From Perkinsus olseni (lineage: Eukaryota > Perkinsozoa > Perkinsida > Perkinsidae), in NCBI GenBank assembly GCA_013115135.1, contig JABANP010000865.1, forward strand, positions 1 to 14,006: DNA of 14,006 bases, given 5' to 3'. Below the pieces are notes generated by a model. The model was not told where the DNA came from, searched no databases, and saw nothing but the letters and a program-made list of their open reading frames with translations. The first letter of the stretch is position 1. Every line of letters begins with the position of its first letter. Both the position numbers and the translations under genes were made by a program. This document shows positions 1 through 7,281 of this stretch, in pieces.

Positions 1-721
1 TGGAAGATGCTGGTGCATCGTTATCGCTGTCCCAATCCCCGTAGCACACAATGTGTCTCTCCCGGGTGAAGGAAGCCTATGGCTAAGCTTAAGCTGCGAA
101 GAAAGTCTACATTGATCAACTTAAATCAGGCTTTCTAAGGCATTCCCTTGCTATTATCCAGTGTGGTGTTGACTCAATTGGCAAATCACTAGCATGGTGC
201 ACCGTCCGGGAAAGACGAACGAATAGTGAGTTGTCCAGTTGAGTAGCACGATACGGATTAGTGTGAGGGCTGTCTGAACTGAGGTGATCTCAGTGAGAGC
301 CGCTGATGCCCGTGAGAGGGTATGTGGTGACGATAGAACTTACTCTATCTCGTGATGAGACGAGGAAGCGCTATTCCGATGTGGTTCGGGGCAACTCTCG
401 TGACGAAGTTGCACCGTACGTGTGGCACGGCTGGTAAGGTTGGAAACTAGAGTGTTCTCTCCAAGGCGGACAAGAAGACCTCTGTACACTTGTGTACTAC
501 GGACGATTTCTCCAGCTGGGGCGGCGTGGAAGATGCTGGTGCATCGTTATCGCTGTCCCAATCCCCCGTAGCACACAATGTGTCTCTCCCGGGTGAAGGA
601 AGCCTATGGCTAAGCTTAAGCTGCGAAGAAAGTCTACATTGATCAACTTAAATCAGGCTTTCTAAGGCATTCCCTTGCTATTATCCAGTGTGGTGTTGAC
701 TCAATTGGCAAATCACTAGCA
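1..721. repeat. Direct repeat of 526-bp period (satellite-like or duplicated spacer)
   Basis: Positions 1-194 recur at 527-721 almost base for base. The only difference I see is one extra C in a C-run of the second copy. Both copies run from TGGAAGATGCTGGTGCATCG to GGCAAATCACTAGCA and then diverge (TGGTGC after the first, AACGGC after the second). Because the first copy begins at base 1, the repeat may extend beyond the window, and the full unit may be 1-526 with the second unit truncated at 721. No ORF, tRNA or 5S-like sequence is seen in the unit. Function is unknown; near-identity points to a recent duplication or to homogenisation in an array. Confidence 0.9.
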
Positions 722-930
722 AACGGCTTACACGATCGCCGATCGTCTATCGGAAGCCCAGGAACTGGGGGCCGAATAACCGCGGCACAAGTCAGTGGGG
801 GAGACCTTGCAGGCTGTGTAGCTACGGAAGCTAAGCTTCCAGAGCTATGCGTTTTGCGAAGGAAGATATCCCCCCATTCGAGGCTTGAGGATAAATTATC
901 TTCTTTTGGTAAGATACCAGGGTGGCCCAG

Positions 931-1222
931 CGGGGAAGAATGCTATTCTTTCTTACCGGGAATTCCGGAAATTCCCGGGAAGAAAGAATGCTTAATATTC
1001 CCTGGAAGAATGGTTGAGATTCTTCCCGAGTATTTAGGTGCTTCATTCCAATGGTTTGACCTGAGGAAGCATCGAGTACGGAGCGGATATGCGCGCCGAA
1101 GGCTACGAAAAAAAATGTGGGGGCTTGTTTCAATGGGGAAGAATGCATTCTTTCTTCCCGGCTATATTCCCGGGAATTCCCGGAAATTCCCGAGAATGGG
1201 AAGAATGCTCCATTCTTCCCAC
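931..1222. repeat. Cluster of GGGAAGAATG / CCCGGGAATT palindromes
   Basis: The segment 942-991 is a nearly perfect 50-bp palindrome (GCTATTCTTTCTTACCGGG... pairing with ...CCCGGGAAGAAAGAATGC). A related block at 1136-1222 contains GGGGAAGAATGCATTC followed by TTTCTTCCCGG, then CCCGGGAATTCCCGGAAATT, then GGGAAGAATG and CATTCTTCCC. The same words thus occur in both orientations several times in two blocks about 150 bp apart. ORFs crossing this region on both strands are low-complexity consequences of the palindromes (repeats of FFPG/IPGNSR type) and are not called. It could be a remnant of a foldback element. Confidence 0.75.
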
Positions 1223-1230
1223 TTTTGGGC

Positions 1231-1629
1231 CACGCTGTAAGATACCCTTCCCTACACTATTGCAGTTGCTGTTCCGTACTACAGTACTACGGAATACGTA
1301 GGAGTTCGCTACTCGTTTCCCTCTGATTGGACTTCAGCAACTTAGCTCTGATGCGAACGAGTGCACTATAACTCAGTACCGTGTGGCTATTTGAGACGGG
1401 GCTCAAAGTAAGGTAAATTCGGACTCGAGAGAAGCTTAGTGATAATGTGCACCACAGCTTACTAAGCTGAGCTCAGTGTAGCACGTATACTCATGAACGC
1501 GAGTCACTCACGGCGAGTGCAAGGCGCAGAATGAGTTGAGACGGTTATCTGATACTAATGGTACGTAGTAGCAGCAAACTAAGAGCTGAATTGGTACTGA
1601 ACCAGGCTGTAATTGTTAACTAGCAGAAG
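1231..1629. other. Intergenic, nothing recognised
   Basis: No ORF with protein character, RNA gene or strong repeat is seen. There are only short palindromic words, such as AGCTTACTAAGCT around 1456-1468. Confidence 0.5.
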
Positions 1630-1740
1630 CCCGAAAGGACGCGCTTGATGTAACATCAAGCGCGTTCTTTCGGGTTCAACTGATGTTACGCTCAATGCAG
1701 ATGCATCGCATAATTGATGTTTTAACATCAATGATGTTAC
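1630..1740. repeat. Nested hairpins built on TGATGTTAC (possible miniature foldback element)
   Basis: 1630-1651 and 1653-1674 are complementary 22-nt arms around a single base, with one G/T-type mismatch, giving a strong 45-nt hairpin that starts CCCGAAAG and ends CTTTCGGG. Within and after it the word TGATGTTAC or its complement GTAACATCA recurs: 1650-1658 (complement), 1681-1689 and 1732-1740. The palindrome TTGATGTTTTAACATCAA lies at 1714-1731. GTAACATCA at 1650 and TGATGTTAC at 1740 therefore form inverted termini of a 91-bp segment. No coding capacity is seen. A terminator-like RNA hairpin is another reading, but no gene ends here. Confidence 0.7.
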
Positions 1741-2208
1741 GGCTGTCGATAGTAGTAAGTCAGCAGCCAAGCTTGTGGCGGCAAAGCGGATGCTGATGAC
1801 GAAGAGGCTTAGCTATTGTTTCACAGCATTGACTGTGGGATCTGAGTTCGCAGCAGAATACAGTCGGTTGCTACAATTTGCAGTTTGCAATTTGTTTGAA
1901 ACACTGAGAACTCAGAAGCGGCGGAAACCGAGGAAGCACGTTAAGAAGGTGCTTATCTAGAGCCAAAGGCTATGTCACAGAGTTAGATAGGAAGATCGAG
2001 GAAGAGCCCATTTAGATACAGCTTGAAAATTTAGAATAGCGGAGTTCCTCGCTAGTGAGTAACACATGAGAGTTATGCACAGGATCTTAAACTTTACCGA
2101 AGATAAAGTGACATGGCAGTACTACTACTGCCGCAGTAGTCAGTGACTACTGGTCATGCTGCGTGACTACTAGCCACTGGTGAATCTAACAGAAAACGAT
2201 AGGAGGGG
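1741..2208. other. Intergenic; short GTGACTACT repeats downstream of the secreted-protein gene
   Basis: No convincing gene is present. An open frame at 1775-1960 (61 codons, basic C-terminus) has no supporting feature. 2134-2152 is a near-perfect palindrome (CAGTAGTCAGTGACTACTG), and GTGACTACT recurs at 2163-2171, just beyond the 3' end of the minus-strand gene that stops at 2209. These could be part of its 3' untranslated region or terminator, but no polyadenylation signal is recognisable. Confidence 0.4.
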
Positions 2209-2997
2209 CTATGGTCTGCCGTTGCGTAGGAGTGGGGTTGTGGTCGGACTATGCACCAAGTTGACACCCAAGTAGCTATCAAGCACGAAGGTGATAACAT
2301 CCGCTACGGGGTCGTAGCCCAAGTTCATGTAGAAGAAGTCTCTGGCGAGACCAGGAAATCTTCCATGGAGACGAAATAAGTCCGATTCGGAAAGCTCTAC
2401 GCGGACCATGCTTGAGCTTAGCATGAGGAAAGCCGGGTCAAGCAGCGAACTGTAATCTCTCTCACCAAACCTGATGTGATAATGGACGCGATCTCTCCCA
2501 CCAACTTGCTTGAACTCCATCGTCATAGACAAGCCTCCATCCTGAACCCTGTATACACCGGAAGGCTTAGTAACATCAGTGACCGGCCCGGCGTCCTCTG
2601 CTGGGTCGCTCTCGTGAAGGACCTCGAAAGCATCCCCAGAGGCCACCATAGTCACGCGATTCTTCACGGGGTCGTAGCCGAACACGGTATAGCCCTCACG
2701 CGAGAACTGTCCGGGATGATATTGCTCCCAGTATTGCTGTTGCTGCTCGTCAACAGTGACACGTATCAGAGAACTGCTGATCATAGCAATTGAGTAGGAG
2801 TTGTAAGTCTTCGAGTCAAGCATAGGACTGCGGATATTGTACTTAACCCTGTCGTTCTCGAGGAACTCGAGCTCAGCGCTGATAGACGCGGTTGTGTAGT
2901 TCCTCGGAGTATACAGACCCAGAGGCTTCGCGACGTCGGCGGTGACAACCCCAGAGAGAAGGAACAGGAAAGATGAAGCCGAAGTGAAGCTGACCAT
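2209..2997 (-). CDS. Predicted secreted protein with two tandem copies of one ~110-residue domain
   Basis: The 262-residue ORF is complete, from ATG at 2997-2995 to TAG at 2211-2209. The start is preceded on the minus strand by AACA and followed by G, a good eukaryotic initiation context. Residues 1-20 are a clear signal peptide: a hydrophobic core (FLFLLSGVV) and a probable cleavage site after VTA. The mature protein is an internal duplication. Residues 21-130 and 141-250 each begin DV-x-K-P-x-G-x-Y and then share a tyrosine-rich strand (YNIR / YHIR), a serine-rich segment (MISSSLIRV / MLSSSMVRV) and an aromatic GYDPV motif (FGYDPVKNRVT / LGYDPVADVIT). An acidic linker joins them. There are no cysteines and no transmembrane segment or anchor after the signal. 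One N-glycosylation sequon (NYT) lies near residue 33. I do not recognise the family; the likely location is extracellular or the secretory pathway. No intron is evident. Gene reality is well supported; function is unknown. Confidence 0.85.
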   Translation of the reverse strand: MVSFTSASSFLFLLSGVVTADVAKPLGLYTPRNYTTASISAELEFLENDRVKYNIRSPMLDSKTYNSYSIAMISSSLIRVTVDEQQQQYWEQYHPGQFSREGYTVFGYDPVKNRVTMVASGDAFEVLHESDPAEDAGPVTDVTKPSGVYRVQDGGLSMTMEFKQVGGRDRVHYHIRFGERDYSSLLDPAFLMLSSSMVRVELSESDLFRLHGRFPGLARDFFYMNLGYDPVADVITFVLDSYLGVNLVHSPTTTPLLRNGRP

Positions 2998-3529
2998 TGT
3001 TAATCAGAAACTGAAAATGCCCAATCGCCATGCTTTTCAGCACAAGCGTGTGCGCAATTCACTTCGAATATGTGTAGATGTGTCGCCCGCACAATAGTGG
3101 AGCACATCATGAGCAACCCGACATTAGTAGCCGATGTGAGGCAAAGAGAAGATAATCTCTCGAGTTCGGCCTGTTTTGCGCTACAGCACTATCGATCGCG
3201 TCACATTGTGAAGGCCAACTCGCACGCGTGAACATGCGCCACTCGTCACGTAAAAGAGACGATATCACATCCCTTTCTGGGAGTCATGAAATAACAAAGA
3301 AGATGGAAAATGGTTGGTACATAGAACACGAAGACCATAGACCATTGAACACAGAAGATAATGCGTCCACACAGGTAACCTAGGACAAATACGAAGGGCG
3401 CACAAGGAGACAGAAAAGAGACAGTATGGCGTGACACCGAGCAGCGAGGCTCGCAAAAGGGACATCTAGGGCCTGAAGACTCTTAGGGTCGCAGATCAAC
3501 ACTCAAGCTGACACACTATGTTCACTTAA
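2998..3529. other. Upstream region of the secreted-protein gene, nothing else recognised
   Basis: It presumably contains the promoter and 5' untranslated region of the minus-strand gene starting at 2997, but no TATA box or initiator can be assigned with confidence. Two overlapping minus-strand ORFs of 63 and 66 codons (3246-3465) look hydrophobic by chance and lack a convincing start or context. Confidence 0.4.
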
Positions 3530-3952
3530 ATGTTGATCAGAACCGCTCCCAATGCGGTGACGGCATTGCCATCGACGACAGCCTGTCGTTTATTATATAA
3601 CGGAGAAGTCCTGCCCACATATGGTTCATTGTCCGGCTTTCGCTATGACGTGCATGCGTACGCGAAATGGATGGTCTATGGAACCTCGTCCCTCCTCGCA
3701 TCCGAAACTCCCGTGCTGCGGAGGTTCAAGTTGAACCGTTCAACCATCGAGCTTGGAAATGTGAAAGGTGAGTGGCCCTGCTCTGACCTGTTCAACTCTC
3801 GTCGGCATCAGAGCCAGCAGACTGACGGACAGTTGTGTCTGCAACCAACTAGTTGTTGCGAGTCACCGCGGTTCAGTAGGACACGACTCCATACCCTGTC
3901 TAGGTGTGCCCGTGACTTATTCCCTGCAGCCGGAATCAAGGATAATGAGTAA
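3530..3952 (+). CDS. Weak candidate: possible exon of an unrecognised protein
   Basis: An open frame of 140 codons runs from ATG 3530 to a stop at 3952. The first ~78 residues look more protein-like (YNGEVLPTYGSLSGF..., YAKWMVYGTSSLL) than the later Ser/Arg/Cys-rich part. A consensus 5' splice site, AAAG followed by GTGAGT, begins at 3768, exactly where the character changes, so an exon may end at 3767. No matching acceptor or following exon was identified, no family was recognised, and the ORF could be chance. Treat as a hint only. Confidence 0.2.
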   Translation: MLIRTAPNAVTALPSTTACRLLYNGEVLPTYGSLSGFRYDVHAYAKWMVYGTSSLLASETPVLRRFKLNRSTIELGNVKGEWPCSDLFNSRRHQSQQTDGQLCLQPTSCCESPRFSRTRLHTLSRCARDLFPAAGIKDNE

Positions 3953-4018
3953 TCTAGGGCGATTGTCGGCACGGCCATTCATGAGGTTTGAGATCGCTCG
4001 GCGCGATTTGAGAATAAA

Positions 4019-4077
4019 TTTCCTATATTCTTCCAATTATTTCCTATATTTTCCCTTTATTCCTATTTATTTCAATT
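4019..4077. repeat. Three degenerate ~20-bp TTTCCTATAT tandem repeats
   Basis: TTTCCTATATTCTTCCAATTA (4019-4039) is followed by TTTCCTATATTTTCCCTTTA (4040-4059) and TTCCTATTTATTTCAATT (4060-4077). This is a short pyrimidine/AT-rich minisatellite in otherwise mixed sequence. Confidence 0.65.
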
Positions 4078-4349
4078 CGAGAAAAAAGTCGGACTTTCGG
4101 TGGGCCAACGACCCTGTGGAGGAAGTTGCCGAGTAGATAGGCCGCTTGAAGGATAACTCAACACACACAGTGCTGACAAGTCTGAACTTAACTATCTATA
4201 TACAGTGTGGCGACCCCACTAGCGTGCTAGCGTCAGGCTAAAGGGTGCTCCACACACAAATGGAGACAACTACACAAAAAGAGACGTAACAGTTCTCACA
4301 GACCCTGCGTTCGAAGAGAGGCTCTCTTAGCGAGCTTCTAGGACGGAAG

Positions 4350-4869
4350 TCCTGGCTATGCAAAGGGGTCGTGGAAACTCGACTCATTACAGATTGTGTA
4401 TCACAGTGTCGCTGCGACACTGTCGCAACTCATCTTTCCCATCTATGAACTACAGGCTATAATCATGCATCGCTGACGAAGCGCTACCTGATCCTCGAAA
4501 GCTTGAGCGATGCAAACAAATATTTCGACTTATGCCAAATCAGACGTGAACAGAGCAATCCTCACTGGCAGTGCAGATCACCCGATACTGCCGGCTCACC
4601 CGCAGTGTCTCATTGCGGGTGCAGCGGCAATAGCGACCCGGCGTTCGATTCAAATCCGGTTCGAATCTCTCGGGCTGATTTCTGGAGAGCGAGTCTTCAA
4701 AGCTCTCTCCTCTGTAGTTCGTAATTCGGTCCGGGTATGTTGTTCACCAACGTCCAGTGCACCTGTACAGCATAGGCTATACTGAAAACTCAAGCGTAGT
4801 ATGAAGCATAAAAGCTCAACTTGTCTGATAAGTCTTATCGTCTTCAAGTTCGTCGACCCGGAGAGGAAG
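4350..4869. repeat. Flank repeat copy R1 (shared with R2 and R3)
   Basis: This segment aligns by eye with 12120-12857 (R3), and its right part with 5621-5811 (R2). Shared landmarks with R3, in order, are CCTGGCTATG, CGACTCATYACA, GAAGCGCTAC, GCTTGAGCGATGCAAACAA, GGCAATAGCGACC, CGGGCTG, TCCGGGTATG, CCAGTGC and GTCGACCCGGAGAG. Divergence is substantial, with many small indels, so the copies are old. In R2 and R3 the repeat lies just beyond the 3' end of genes A and B, so R1 looks like a copy of that flank without its gene. The small ORFs at 4503-4785 and 4650-5003 lie in this repeat and are not conserved as proteins. Confidence 0.7.
4403..4423. repeat. Perfect 21-bp palindrome
   Basis: ACAGTGTCGC, a central T, and GCGACACTGT form 10-bp arms inside flank repeat R1. 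The corresponding stretch of R3 (about 12155-12180) keeps only scattered parts of it, so it is not a conserved element. It could be a cruciform or a chance product. Confidence 0.7.
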
Positions 4870-5620
4870 TTATGCCTCACTTTTGTGTAGTAGGCGTTTT
4901 GGTTGACGAGTAAGTCAACTGCAACACAAGGTCCCCACGACATCAGTCCTGTGTACCGTATACCGATGAACATGCATAGAGCGCATCCCATATTGCGCGC
5001 CACGGAAATTGAGGTTGGATATTTTCAAGTTGGATTTTAATCTTTAATTTGAGGTTCGAGTAACTCGAATCGAGTTTTTCTTTGAATATCTCCCCAGGAT
5101 CCTGTCACGCGAATTCCAACTTGTGTTTTTTTAAATTTTTCGAAAGCGAAGTGGTATCTTTATAATTTGATCTTGAAAATTCCACTTTGAAATGAAGCGT
5201 TTGAAAATGAAGTTTCCTCTTTTCAAATTTCGAAAAGAGTATTTGAGTTGAGGTTCCATCCTTTCCACTTGAGGTGAAAATGGTGTAGAGCATGAAACGG
5301 TGAAAAGTGCGTTAGCGGGTAAACTTTACCCGGTAAAGCCAACCGCGGACTCCCGTCTGATCGATTCACTTAAATCGCTCCGAGGCCCCAAAACCGCATT
5401 AATTTTCAACGTTAACGACCGTCCTGTGGAGATTAGGATTGCTCCTTGGGCAATATTGTATTCGATTATATTCCACCATTTCATATGTTTTTCACAATTT
5501 CCACTCTTACGTCGAATTTCATCGCTATCCATGTCCGAAATTTCTGAAATTTCCTCGAGCGGAGAGTTCAGGAATTTGAACTTCCGAAAACCCTGATTTG
5601 TCGCGAATCCGAATACCATT
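4870..5620. other. AT-rich intergenic stretch between R1 and R2
   Basis: From about 5020 to 5290 the sequence is AT-rich and built from many short degenerate words (TTGAGGTT, TTTTCAAA, TTGAAAAT, TCGAGTAACTCGA). The rest is mixed. ORFs on either strand (5300-5596 plus; 5326-5709 minus; 5105-5293 minus) show no domain, and the 5326-5709 frame runs into repeat R2, so none is called. Relative to gene B's flank this stretch has no counterpart, so it is either an insertion between two flank copies or a deletion in the other copy. Confidence 0.45.
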
Positions 5621-5812
5621 TCGGGCTGTTCTCTGAGGAAAAAGTCTTCGAGGAGACCGTCTCCTCCGTTCGGGGCTCGGTTCGGGTATGTTGGTGAGTG
5701 ATCACCCAATGGTCACCGACGTCTGGTGCTCCTGTATTGAAAACTCAAGCGAACACTGAAATAAGAAAGTTCATATTATCTGTTGAGTTCCATCGTCGGC
5801 CCGGAGAGGACG
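5621..5812. repeat. Flank repeat copy R2, downstream of gene A
   Basis: It matches R1 (4671-4869) and R3 (12672-12857) over CGGGCTGTT, TCCGTTCGG, GGTATGT, GGTCACCGAC, GTGCTCCTGTA, GAAAACTCAAGCG and GTCGGCCCGGAGAGG. Beyond it, the words AGTGGCGATGG, CTCGAAGGG and the gene's 3' end continue to match the region beyond R3, showing that R2 plus gene A and R3 plus gene B are paralogous blocks. Confidence 0.7.
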
Positions 5813-5929
5813 CTAGGCAAGCCCAGCAACAACTTAGCGAATGAGTACACCAGTGGCGATGGACTCGAAAGACTCGAAGGGTTCTGTTTCATCAAAGTTG
5901 CCTTTTACCATATGGTATATTTGGTATCT

Positions 5930-6555
5930 CTAGCCTACAACCCATTCTTCTTTCTCTTTGAACCATTCCTTCGTCACCTGCACTGATTGCGCGGTGAACA
6001 ACCTCACTTTGCCAGAGTGGCTCGTGGCCGAGGCGTCGGAGTGGAGGATCAACTGGCCGGTGTTAGCCCAACCTCTCACATTGTATTTCCCGTTGCTAGC
6101 CTTCTCTCCATTGGGTAAGCAAACATAAATCCTTGATGGGATCTCGATATTGGATATGCCCCCGAATCTCCCCTCACAGTCGATATCTCTGCCACCCGGA
6201 TTCCACCAAGCGTACACGCCTTCCTCTTCAGCATCTAGGTTGAGCCTACCACTGATATTCAGTGAAACAACCACAATCGACGTACCCTCCGGGCCATCAG
6301 CCAACGTGTTGAACTGCAGCTTCAAATCGCCGTTGCGTCCAGGCATGCTACTCTCGATTATGATCCCAGTGCTCTCCTGGTGAACTCCATGCGAGTTATA
6401 ACCCTCCATGTTGTATATGCAGGCCCCCTTCCGTACACGAATAGAATCACCATGCTTTGCTGGACCGGGTCCCCCGTTGCAACCCTTGGGATAGTCAGCA
6501 GTGACAGACAAAGGTTCGGCATGGACAGTCCGAGTGTCCTTCCCGACACCGCCCA
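5930..6555 (-). pseudogene. Gene A, 3' part: unrecognised protein gene split by the retrotransposon
   Basis: The minus-strand frame ends with TAG at 5932-5930 and is open up to the retrotransposon's left boundary at 6556. The host part encodes about 208 residues with four cysteines (in CNGG, GACIYN, IDCEG and VCLPN contexts), a glycine-rich start and a conserved C-terminal half (GRDI, SRIYVCLPNGEKAS, RGWANTGQLILHSDAS, AQSVQVTKEWF). That half recurs in the decayed paralogue at 12875-13255, which supports it as a genuine former coding region. The first residues of the visible ORF come from the LTR: antisense LTR sequence supplies an in-frame ATG at 6565-6563, so a 211-residue ORF remains open but without the original N-terminus. 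The missing start lies beyond the element, at 11345-11422. The protein family is not recognised. Confidence 0.75.
6551..6555. repeat. Target-site duplication, left copy (GCCCA)
   Basis: The five bases immediately before the left LTR are GCCCA. The same five follow the right LTR at 11345-11349. A 5-bp duplication is normal for Ty3/gypsy-type integration and fixes the element's ends. Confidence 0.93.
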
Positions 6556-6690
6556 TGTTACTCATTGCGCGCCGATCATCTTGTGCATGCGTGCATAGCC
6601 AATACTCCCGCCTCCCGAATAGATCCAGATAGAAGACTTTATACTCCTTCTCGCCTTGCGTTGACTATGAGCAACAACGGAGAAGCAACA
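6556..6690 (+). repeat. Left LTR (135 bp)
   Basis: It begins TGTTACTCATT and ends GAAGCAACA, so the tips are inverted (TGTT/AACA). It matches 11210-11344 base for base as read. At 135 bp it is very short for an autonomous Ty3/gypsy element. A TATA-like TTTATAC lies at 6638-6644, only about 25 bases before the Gag ATG at 6667, so the transcribed leader must be minimal if that is the core promoter. No clear polyadenylation signal is visible. Confidence 0.95.
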
Positions 6691-7281
6691 ACTGGTGCCC
6701 AGACCTCCAGTGAACCTCCTGAGACCTCTACAACCTCACACACGTCCCTCGAGGAGCTCATCAAATATCTGGAACTCCCAAATCTCGACTGCCTCCACTT
6801 CGTCACCGAAGCTGACCTTCTGAAGTACTCTGAACTGCACCCTCTTGACCTACCCACTCGTGTGAAGTTTCAACAAGCCCTCAAGCACTTTCAACTTCCA
6901 CAACAACCTGCCCCTTCAACTACCACTACGAACTGTGACTCCACATCAACCACCACAAAGGCTACTACTACGTCTGTACTTGTCGATGCCTCATCTCATA
7001 CCTCTCAGGCCCCCCATCCCCTTACAGCGACCAACCCCATGACCCTCAACGCCGCCGACAACAAGGCATGGCTTGGACGCCAAGATCAACGACCTATAGC
7101 TGCCTTCATCCGCAGAGTCGCCGACATTGCTGAGATGGCTAACTTAGATGCGTGCGGACTCTGGAAGTACTTGAACCTCAAGGCTCTCACCGAAGGCCAA
7201 TCTCGTGACCTCAACGCTCACCTACGACAGCAGAACTTGAGCACAGCTAACTACGGCGAGAAACTACTAGCAGGCTGCTAG
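6667..7281 (+). CDS. gag: Retrotransposon Gag, N-terminal part (frame broken at its end)
   Basis: About 204 residues run from ATG 6667, inside the left LTR (24 bases before its end), through the primer-binding site into the body, stopping at TAG 7279-7281. An in-frame ATG at 6565 would extend the ORF over nearly the whole LTR, but that is U3 promoter territory, so I choose 6667. The protein opens polar and Thr/Ser-rich, has a linker of Thr-rich repeats, then a helical, capsid-like region (NKAWLGRQDQRPIAAFIRRVADIAEM..., LWKYLNLKAL). The capsid-like region clearly continues in the next frame down (AAEHWLLTTFELTNSL... from about 7290), so the stop at 7281 results from a one-base frame break inside Gag rather than a natural end. 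The role would be assembly of the virus-like particle. Confidence 0.8.
   Translation: MSNNGEATTGAQTSSEPPETSTTSHTSLEELIKYLELPNLDCLHFVTEADLLKYSELHPLDLPTRVKFQQALKHFQLPQQPAPSTTTTNCDSTSTTTKATTTSVLVDASSHTSQAPHPLTATNPMTLNAADNKAWLGRQDQRPIAAFIRRVADIAEMANLDACGLWKYLNLKALTEGQSRDLNAHLRQQNLSTANYGEKLLAGC
6693..6710 (+). promoter_or_regulatory. Primer-binding site
   Basis: TGGTGCCCAGACCTCCAG begins two bases after the left LTR. TGG pairs with the CCA end of a tRNA, which would have discriminator A and acceptor 3' strand UCUGGGC. I cannot name the tRNA from the sequence. The site lies within the Gag coding frame. ACTGG...CCAGT around it (6691-6711) also forms a small inverted repeat. Confidence 0.75.

Noticed and set aside
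1..721. An LTR pair of a short (TRIM-like) element
   Set aside because: The repeats do not show TG...CA ends, a primer-binding site or target duplication, and the first copy is cut by the window edge.
831..1240. Overlapping ORFs of 105 and 128 codons on opposite strands
   Set aside because: Their sequence is dictated by the GGGAAGAATG palindromes; there is no domain character and both strands are equally open.
1775..1960. 61-codon ORF with a basic C-terminus
   Set aside because: No recognisable feature, no homologue elsewhere in the window and a length common by chance.
4641..4670. tRNA gene or SINE promoter suggested by GGTTCGAATCT (B-box-like) in repeat R1
   Set aside because: The bases either side do not form a T-stem, no acceptor stem or anticodon arm is found, and the upstream A-box-like TAGCGACCCGG has mismatches and short spacing. 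R3 does not conserve the motif.
5326..5709. 127-codon minus-strand ORF
   Set aside because: Its beginning falls in flank repeat R2, and the matching parts of R1 and R3 do not preserve the frame; no domain is visible.
6150..6598. Plus-strand ORFs opposite gene A
   Set aside because: They are shadows of the minus-strand coding region, whose frame is supported by the gene B paralogue.
6565..7281. Gag starting at the upstream in-frame ATG 6565
   Set aside because: It would translate the U3/promoter part of the LTR from 9 bases after its start; ATG 6667 lies downstream of the TATA-like box.
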